This document shows positions 56,619 through 64,000 of a DNA stretch of 64,000 bases, piece after piece (positions within the stretch are counted from its first letter, which is position 1; every line of letters begins with the position of its first letter). Source of the stretch: Tenebrio molitor (taxonomy: Eukaryota > Arthropoda > Insecta > Coleoptera > Tenebrionidae); the NCBI RefSeq assembly GCF_963966145.1, contig NC_091053.1:17422001-17486000 (forward strand). Direction: 5' to 3'. The notes beneath the pieces are model-generated. The model searched no databases. It saw only the letters and a program-made list of their open reading frames with translations, and was not told the DNA's origin. The position numbers and the translations under genes are program-made.

Positions 56619-58939
56619 TTTTCCATGGTTTAATCTTCTAAATTTAATTCAATTCTAATTTCTAGTCATTTAGATAAGGAATAAATAAATTTATTAAAAA
56701 TTTTATATCAGTTTTCGAAAAACAGATTTTTGTTAAAATAATAATACATTTTTTATAATTAAAGAAAGTTGATAAGTCGCACTAATTTAATGGAGATAGG
56801 GCTATTGCTGAGGCCTTCATAAGAGCCAACCCATCAATTAGAGTACCTCTGAGGTGATGCGGAAAACCCTTGTGAAATTATTTTATCATATTGACCAATA
56901 CCTCCTACTGCGTGCTGTTAGTAGCCGACCAAATTCTAGTAATAACGACATGGATATTATGTACCTCCTTGTTTACGCGCTTTACTTACCGCAAACATTT
57001 GGAAGAGTCGTTTCACTTATTACCTGCTGAGACCCTCATAAATCTACCCTCTTATTGTAAGTTGTGTTGCCTATTTCTTATTTTATTTTAAAAGTCGTTA
57101 TCTATAAATTCTATCTTTGCTTACAAAATATCACCTTAAACAAAAATCTACGATTGTAGCTGAATAGATAACATTAACAGCTACATATTGAGTGTAATTT
57201 CAATATAAAAATCTTATTTTCGAGGGAGTTATGACGATTTCCGTTTTTAGCATTAATACGGTTTTTTTCAAATATACAAATATTTTAAAAAATCTGTCAA
57301 CGTAGCGTCACTAATACAGATATTACCAATATGTAGACACATCGACCGCTTTTTCAAAGTTAAAAATGTGGGCTGAAACACGATCCGCGTTTGCACCATT
57401 TTCCTCGATTTTGCCTAGTAGTTCACAGCACCCTTAACAAGGTTTGAATACTATTTTTTTCCCTACCGGCACAACTTCGTTGAAAAAAGTCAAAAAAAGA
57501 TGGTTAGGTATATTCCTGATTAAAACGAAAATTTTGAGAATTGAATAGTAGGCTGGGTTATTTGTTTAATTAACTTGTCATCGCATTTGAAGATTTGACG
57601 TTTGTTGGAAAATTTGATATAAACAGAAGTTGTAGTACCTACCTAGCTTATCTGTTTATTTTCCAGATTATATGATTGATCTACCAACTTGCTTTATTGA
57701 ATTGGCTTTCATTTATCAATAACTTATTTCACTTTTGACACTTTTGATATTTGTATTTTGGTACAGTTTTACCATAAACATTTCATGATTAACTTTCTTA
57801 CCTTAGCGAGAAAGTTGAATTTTCTCACCTCAAATGAGGTATCCACAGCCTACAGTTCTAACCGCTAGGGAAAAAAACCATTTTTGCGTTGAAAGTATAA
57901 AAAATATAAATCTGACATTGTCAATGTCATAGCCGCCCCTTATCTAAGTATGTAATTGTTGATCGCACGATACAACCAGCGAACTGCGATCTCGCGATTA
58001 ATTCACGATACTCGTATTTTGCTGCGCATTAGAGATATCGAAAGAAGTGACGAGAAAAAGTTGTTTCGAATCTAATTTTGAGTTTCCGTACCGAGTTTCA
58101 ACGCAAAATTCGTATTTTGATTGTTTAGCAATTTCCAATAGTTTGCAGCTTCGGATCAATTTGTGTCCCAATTTCTATTTCCACTTTTGTTGAATACAGA
58201 ATAAATGTTTTTTTTTATTTGTTATTGACAAGTTCTTTCGTTTTGATGGTACTTTATTCACAACAGTAAATCAAAACTACAACTTATTTATTATTAAGGA
58301 AATAAAAATGTGAATGTGTGAATTTTGCATTAAATCTCAGAACATGGGGTCAGAAAAATGAGCAAATGCATCTTGATTAACTTTTTCTCATAACTTTTTT
58401 CGTTCTCCAACGCGAAGCAAAATATCGAGAAGAGACACTATTTGTGGAATCGCAATTGGCTAGGTTTACAACTTACGGTAGTGTTAAATACCTGAAAAAT
58501 CCACACTTTATAAAGTTCTAGGGCTGTGGAAAAATTCAAATCTTTACTCGTACAGCAAATTAAAATAGGAAGTGCGACACACTGTATGTCCTTCTGTCGG
58601 GATTACTCTGCTTAATGTAGCCGATTAAATCTACAAACGGACATCGAAGTGACAAGTTTGGAGAACAGACCGCAGCATTTAGCGTAGTGGATTACACTCA
58701 GCACTCAAATGGTCAAGTTTAAGTAAACTTTAATTAACGTAAAGCTCAAACGGCACGCTCATGGACGACAAATGTTTGGATAAAGAAAGTACGTATGGTG
58801 AATATCTTTCTGAAATTAAAGCAGCGCGTGGGTATTACATTACACCCCCGCACAACCGCTAGAAATGAATTCACAAACAACGTATGAACCCTTGTTAACT
58901 AGTAATAAACAAGAGTAATGACAATTTGAGCAACTTTTA
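56619..58939. other. Intergenic, no gene seen
   Basis: About 2.3 kb of AT-rich sequence. No ORF, terminal repeat or RNA gene that I can support. Confidence 0.35.
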
Positions 58940-60112
58940 TACAGACTGTCTATCAAAGAATGTGAGATCGCAGAGGGCTCTGGAATTTGAATTTGCCACC
59001 CCCTTTAAATTCATCCATTACTAATTACAAATTGTCAAATATTCATAAAATATAAACAAAAAGTCAACCTCATTTCCGCTTTCGAAGTCCTCAATTTTCC
59101 GGTGGTGTTACAAAGGTATTGTCTGCTTTTTATATTGAAAATCAGAATAATTTTAAAACCTCTCAAATATTTTACAAGTAATTGCTAAAATGGTCTTCAC
59201 ACTTGCACAAAATAAGTTCCTTTGTAATGTCTTATTACTGCAACGGTGTTAAAAGAGACGGGGAATGGACATACAGCGTTCAAGCTTGCAAAGAAGAATT
59301 TTTAGCCAACTACCTGGACCAAAATATTTTAGGAAATTCCCTCGCAGCTCACATACCTACATCGATTTGTTAATTGTTTTGTTACTACCGGTAGTGCTGA
59401 AAAGAGGAAATCGTTAGGTCGTCCCAAGGTGATGGAAGATCTAGTTGAAAATATACGAGATCATTTAGAAGCACATCCGAGAACATCCCTTACTAGACTG
59501 TCTCTTCAAACTGCAGTACATGTCATAAAATTGTTAGAGCATTTACATCCATACAAAGTAACAACTGTACAATAGCTCCTCCCTAATGATCCTGAAAGCC
59601 GCATAAATTATTGTAATTGGTTTCAGAATAATCTGTTCACCTGACATAACTCCCTTAGACTTTTCTGTATTTGGCTACTTGAAAAACGAAGTGCATGAAC
59701 GACAAATTAATAATTTAAATAATTTAGAAGAGATTAACAACTGTTGTCGTAACATCAATGAACAGATGTTACAAAATATTTTTGGAAACAAGAAAGTGAG
59801 AAAATGTTCAGAGCAAAATGGAGGACACTTCGAGACATTGCTTTAATTTTGATTGATACTTTTTTAACTGAATCACTGATGTGATTTAAATTCTTCTTAA
59901 GTGTTTAATAAATACGTAATTTCTTGAGAATGTTGAGACATATTTTTGTAAGTATTAATTTTGTCAAGCTAGGCAATAGGCAACCAGTACAACCAGTTGA
60001 TTTTGGGGATGCATATCGTAGACCAGACTAATATTATTCGATTTCTGGTGAAAGAGTCGGCACACTTTCAAAGCCTACTTCGATGCCACAATCATTTATA
60101 GACGCTCTGTAT
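58940..60112. mobile_element. Degenerate Tc1/mariner-superfamily element (DUF4817 type)
   Basis: Left terminus TACAGACTGTCTATCAAAGA and inverted right terminus TACAGAGCGTCTATAAATGA, with TA flanks, enclose a broken transposase. The inner terminal sequence (CGAAGTAGGC) resembles the 38.2-kb MITE. Confidence 0.7.
59190..59846 (+). pseudogene. DUF4817/mariner-like transposase, catalytic core deleted
   Basis: Starts MVFTLAQNKF (typical opening of this family), then a frame change to CKEEFLANYLDQN. The HTH region has SLGRPKVMEDLVENIRDHLE and LHPYKVTTVQ. After that it jumps to the very C-terminus: DITPLDFSVFGYLKNEVHER and NGGHFETLL. The catalytic domain between them (about 150 residues in the family) is missing. 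Stops and frameshifts are present. Confidence 0.75.
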
Positions 60113-60619
60113 AAGTTAAAGACAAAGTCTCGTAATCGGAACGGTTCATTATCGTTGTTATTTTAAAGTTATTTTTTTAAATTTGGCATGAATATGTGAT
60201 CAAAAATAAACAATTGATTGGTAGTATGTATTTTCAAGTTTTTTCAGGTTTCGGTTTAACGGGAAATGACCCCAACTTATTTTTTTTTAAATAGAACACC
60301 GGTATATTTTTATTAACGCAAAATCAAGATACCCTTGAAAGCAATGACGTAATAATAATAATCTAAGCATATCAGATTGTTGTGAAATTTTGGAATTTAA
60401 TTGTGGTTATTGTTTTTTATCATTACACGAGTGTAATCTGGGATCTGGATGGTCCTCAGTCAACTCACTAATCAATAATCATGTGCATTTTGAAAGGTTT
60501 CACTTTTCGAGATTTACGAATTTTTAGGGCAAATTCTTGTGAGATCGTGGATTCATCCCAAATTTGTTGCCATAAAAATATTTTAGTGACTTAAATTCGC
60601 TCTGATTTTGTAGTGTTTA
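60113..60619. other. Intergenic, no gene seen
   Basis: No feature supported. Confidence 0.35.
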
Positions 60620-60812
60620 CTCATAAGATTAGATTTAGATTAGATATTATTGCTTTCAAAAGAACATGATTTTTTTTTTTATCGTTTCTAAGAATTATTA
60701 TTTTATTAAGGTTAAAATTTGACAACAAACTCATAAGATTAGATATTATTGCTTTCAAAGAAACATGATTTTTTATTAATCTTTTCTAAGAATTATTTTT
60801 TTATTGAGGTTT
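60620..60812. repeat. Tandem duplication, about 110 bp x 2
   Basis: CTCATAAGATTAGA...TATTATTGCTTTCAAA begins at 60619 and again at 60729, followed by shared TTCTAAGAATTATT. The second unit lacks a short AGATTTAGATT stretch. Confidence 0.88.
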
Positions 60813-61321
60813 AAAGAAAAACGTTGATATTGATGTGGTTTTTTATTTTATTTTCAAAAATGTAAAAATATAGCAGGTGTTGGGATCGTTTTCGCTAAAC
60901 CCGAACAACAAAACCATTGAATCAATTAATTCTCTATTTTTGCTCAGATATTATGCCGAATTTGTAAAAAATCACTTTAAGACTGTTATTGACTTATATT
61001 GGTTATCCACATATTCCTATTACCAATTGATTTTTTTTTGGTAAGTTGACTTGTTTAGAAATAGCTAAACTGAAATACGAAGTACTTTGTGCCGAGTCTT
61101 TTAAAGCTCCGGGTCAAGTAAGAAATTTTACTGACGTGTTTTGTATTACAATTTTCCGGAAATCGTAAAAAGACGAAATTTACAAATTTTAGAAAATTTT
61201 TTTACAAATTCCATAAAAATCAAGTTTGTCAATTTTGTTGGCAACTATAGTTACAAAGTGAAAAACATCGAAAAAATTTATTTTGCGTCTTGTAAAGTCT
61301 TTACAGTACTTGTCCGGAAAT
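60813..61321. other. Intergenic, no gene seen
   Basis: No feature supported. Confidence 0.35.
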
Positions 61322-61324
61322 AGT

Positions 61325-61450
61325 TATTTGTATCACAAGGCCAGAAACTGCACGTTTGCGAGCATGAGTACGGTTTGCAATACGAGTCGATAGACGAGTA
61401 TTGTAAGTACGAATGCTCGCAAAACAGTTTCTGGACGTGTGATACACAAA
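61325..61450. repeat. Snapback repeat with CpG-rich palindromic loop
   Basis: TTTGTATCACAAGGCCAGAAAC at the left is matched by GTTTCTGGACGTGTGATACA at the right. Inside, TTTGCGAGCAT/ATGCTCGCAA and CAATACGAGTC/GACGAGTATTG continue the fold. Same style as family A loops. Confidence 0.75.
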
Positions 61451-62335
61451 ATTTTTCGTGCCGACTTCTGCGGATTTTTGTTAAATGGAAGTTAAAGCAC
61501 TTGTTTTAATAATGGGAATTGTTGACTTTTTTGTGTTGGCAACACTTACATTTAAACATTTAAATTTTAAAATCAACATCGCTCTTGTTTCCTGACATTT
61601 ATTAAATTTAATTAATTTGTTTTGTTTTTGACATTTTCCTGTAGAGCGGCATTTCGTATTTTTACAAGGGTAATGCAAAGGTGACTAGATGTAAATCATT
61701 TTATTCCACACTGTAGTTTGTACGTTGTTATAAATAGAAAAACATTTTTAACGAGCCATCCACAGAACAAACATTGACGTTTGATAGAATTCTGATAACA
61801 AATGCCAACCGAAACCGATGACAACTCAAAATCTGGACGATTTCGATTTCGAGATCTGTAATTTACCAAATTCCGACCGGCGGCGGCGGCACGAAAATTC
61901 AATTTTCCTGCGCGTAAATAAGCAGGAAAATGTTGTTTCCAAGACTATTTCCGGAAAAATGTATTGAATATAATGCCGTGGAAAGAAAGCTCAACAAAAA
62001 ATTTAAATTTTCGTTAACATGCTAGATATGTGGAAGAATGAAAAACTGTAACCTAACTTTTCATTTTCCCAATATAAAATTAAACAGCTTGTGTTTCCGA
62101 CATGTGAACGTACAATACTAATTTTTTGAAATCACACATGTATCAAAACATCAAAAATTTTGAAAACAAGTCATGTAGCTTCAATTAATTTTTTTTTTTT
62201 TTTGACTGATTATTGTCTCAGCTGATACGGCCTAATCCTGATACCTTCGGGTATCCCCAACAGCATTACCATGTCTCAACACACAAAAGTGAGCCTTAAG
62301 GGCTTCGGAGAATTTTCCACGAAAATCAAGTAAAT
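61451..62335. other. Intergenic, no gene seen
   Basis: No gene. A GGCGGCGGCGGC microsatellite-like run lies near 61880. Confidence 0.35.
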
Positions 62336-63000
62336 TTTCTACGTTTGTCTGTTGAAAATTGCCTCATTATTATATTTGACTTGGCAAACAAAATACACCA
62401 AAAACAACGCCATTGAAGTGTTTTTCTATTTTGCCAAACTATTTGTTAAATGATTATCTAACAAGTATTTGATTTCTTATCTTACCTACCTATGTTTTCA
62501 ATGAGATGTGGTACTTAATACAAAAACGAAATCTTTTGAAAAGTTGTTTGTTGTTTAAAATAATGTAGTCAACACTTTCATAAGTGGTCGTAAATTGCAA
62601 AATAAGTATACCAACTAATGAGAAACAGCTACATTTGAAAGATCATTGTAAATCATCTACCTACAAAATTAAATTAATAATTGCGCTAGACATTGGATTT
62701 CTACATTTTTCTGTTGAAATTATATTTGGCTTGTCAAACAAAATACGTCAAAGATAACGCCATTGAAGTGTTTTTAGCACTTTGCCAAACCATGTTAAAA
62801 TGATTATCTAACAAGTACTTTATTTTTCTTCTTACATAAATCTTTTCAAAGAGATGTAATCTCTTAAAAAGTTATTTGTGTTTAATAATGTCGTCAACAT
62901 TTTCATAAACACTCGTAATTTACAAAATATGCCAACCAATGAGAAATATCTGCACTTGAAAGATCAATGTTAGATAAATCAGCTACCTACAAAGATTAAC
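62336..63000. repeat. Tandem duplication, about 330-360 bp x 2
   Basis: Unit 1 about 62336-62669 and unit 2 about 62695-63000 share CGCCATTGAAGTGTTTTT, AATGATTATCTAACAAGTA, TAATGAGAAA and GCTACCTACAAA-type segments in order, with substitutions and small deletions. Confidence 0.85.
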
Positions 63001-64000
63001 TGGTTGAGAATGCTTGCCCAATCTCTAATAATATATTGTAATTCAAGTGTGGAAATAGACTCGTTACAAAACGAATATAAAACTGGATCACGAGTGTTAC
63101 AATTTTTTTTTCTACACCACTTCTGATAACTGTTCAATTTTCTTTCTTGCTCTTGTCAGGATAATTCAGGAATAACACCGATTTAATTAAATGATGAATA
63201 TATTGAATAAAACTTAACAAAAATAACACAAACACAAACAATATTACAATGAACTGTGACAAACAGTAGAACTCTTAAGACTTATTTCGTTAACACTTTG
63301 GACTCTTGTTTGGGACTCTAAGTTGGGACTCGTCTCCAAAGCTTCCGTTCACATCTTTTACTCAAATTCAAACATCGCTCTACCATTCTTTCATCCATTC
63401 GGGATTCATTCTTTACAACGGCTAAACTGGAGCTCCAATCAGAAGTTACTTTCATTACCATTTTTAACCGATTTCCAATTTAACCGTTGTCTTACTCTAA
63501 CAATTTATTAGACCCTTGGTCCGATTCTCGCAAATCTCACGTTTGCCACAATTTTACGACAAACGGTCTTCAACGGTCTTAACGAACTTTCCACATTCGT
63601 CCCACTTTCATGCCATTTTCAAAATATTATAACAAGAGCAATAACGAGTTTTGCAATATAAATTAAACTAATATAAATTTTTAAACAGGAAAATGTCTTA
63701 TTAAAGAATTAATTATTTCTGAAAATTTTGATGTAAAATCCGGAATTTCGTTGCCACCCTTTTTTCGCTTTTAGAAATCGATATCAGTCATCGATCTAAA
63801 GGTCGTACTTGGCACATGTGTTAAAGCAGAATTCAATAAGTAATAAATTTTGAGGTACTGTTTAAAAGAGTTGGTGATGATGAAACAAAAAAGGGTGGAA
63901 AATGCAAATGATAGAAAGTTGTTTCTTTTAAAAACAATTACTTCACTTGTTCGAGTTCTTTTCGAAAAGCTCAACGGGAGAAAACATATTTATTTTTCAC
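63001..64000. other. Intergenic, no gene seen
   Basis: No supportable feature to the end of the window. Confidence 0.35.

Overview
The window looks like animal nuclear DNA, most likely from an insect and plausibly a beetle (inference from the element families and AT-rich composition; no diagnostic host gene is present). Genes are sparse, intron signals are visible, there are no bacterial operons, and most of the recognisable sequence is transposable elements of many ages.

The outstanding locus is 5.5-14.8 kb. A single exon of about 1,930 codons (5494-11295) encodes a multidomain protein. It has an N-terminal PD-(D/E)xK-like domain with the Asp...Gln-x-Lys signature resembling Cap4/DUF4297 effector nucleases, then a long helical linker, a NACHT/STAND NTPase with clear Walker A and B motifs, and a long ankyrin domain. 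The ankyrin domain contains 14 nearly identical 36-residue repeats in which only about 12 residues per repeat vary. A second tandem copy at 13263-14817 keeps an open N-terminal half but loses the NTPase and ankyrin parts. A LINE reverse-transcriptase fragment lies between them. The architecture matches the logic of STAND immune sensors (effector - NTPase switch - repeat sensor), so a candidate animal defence receptor is the main discovery here. Function is inferred, not shown.

Region by region: 0-5 kb has a truncated hAT transposase, an unassigned AT-rich ORF remnant broken by a snapback repeat, and several MITEs. 15-21 kb has small foldbacks, a Crypton-like tyrosine recombinase fragment and a nearly complete 2.55-kb PIF/Harbinger element with convergent Myb-like and spliced transposase genes. 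21-27 kb has Harbinger and LINE fragments and an intact Tc1-like element inserted in a LINE. 28-41 kb is gene-poor, with a dead Tc1 element, many MITEs, a 20-bp tandem repeat and a partial duplicate of the 22.8-27.3 kb block carrying later nested insertions. 42-47 kb holds a 5'-truncated Gypsy retrotransposon with a 3' LTR. 47-48.8 kb is a non-autonomous hAT-like element with an 8-bp target duplication. 49.9-50.2 kb is the one compact ordinary-looking host gene, a secreted WAP-domain peptide. 51-64 kb contains MITEs, a YqaJ-recombinase-family pseudogene split by a MITE, a dead DUF4817-type transposase and AT-rich tandem duplications.

Apart from the NACHT-ankyrin locus and the WAP gene, no host gene is confidently visible. 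Elements repeatedly sit inside one another, which gives a readable relative chronology in several places.
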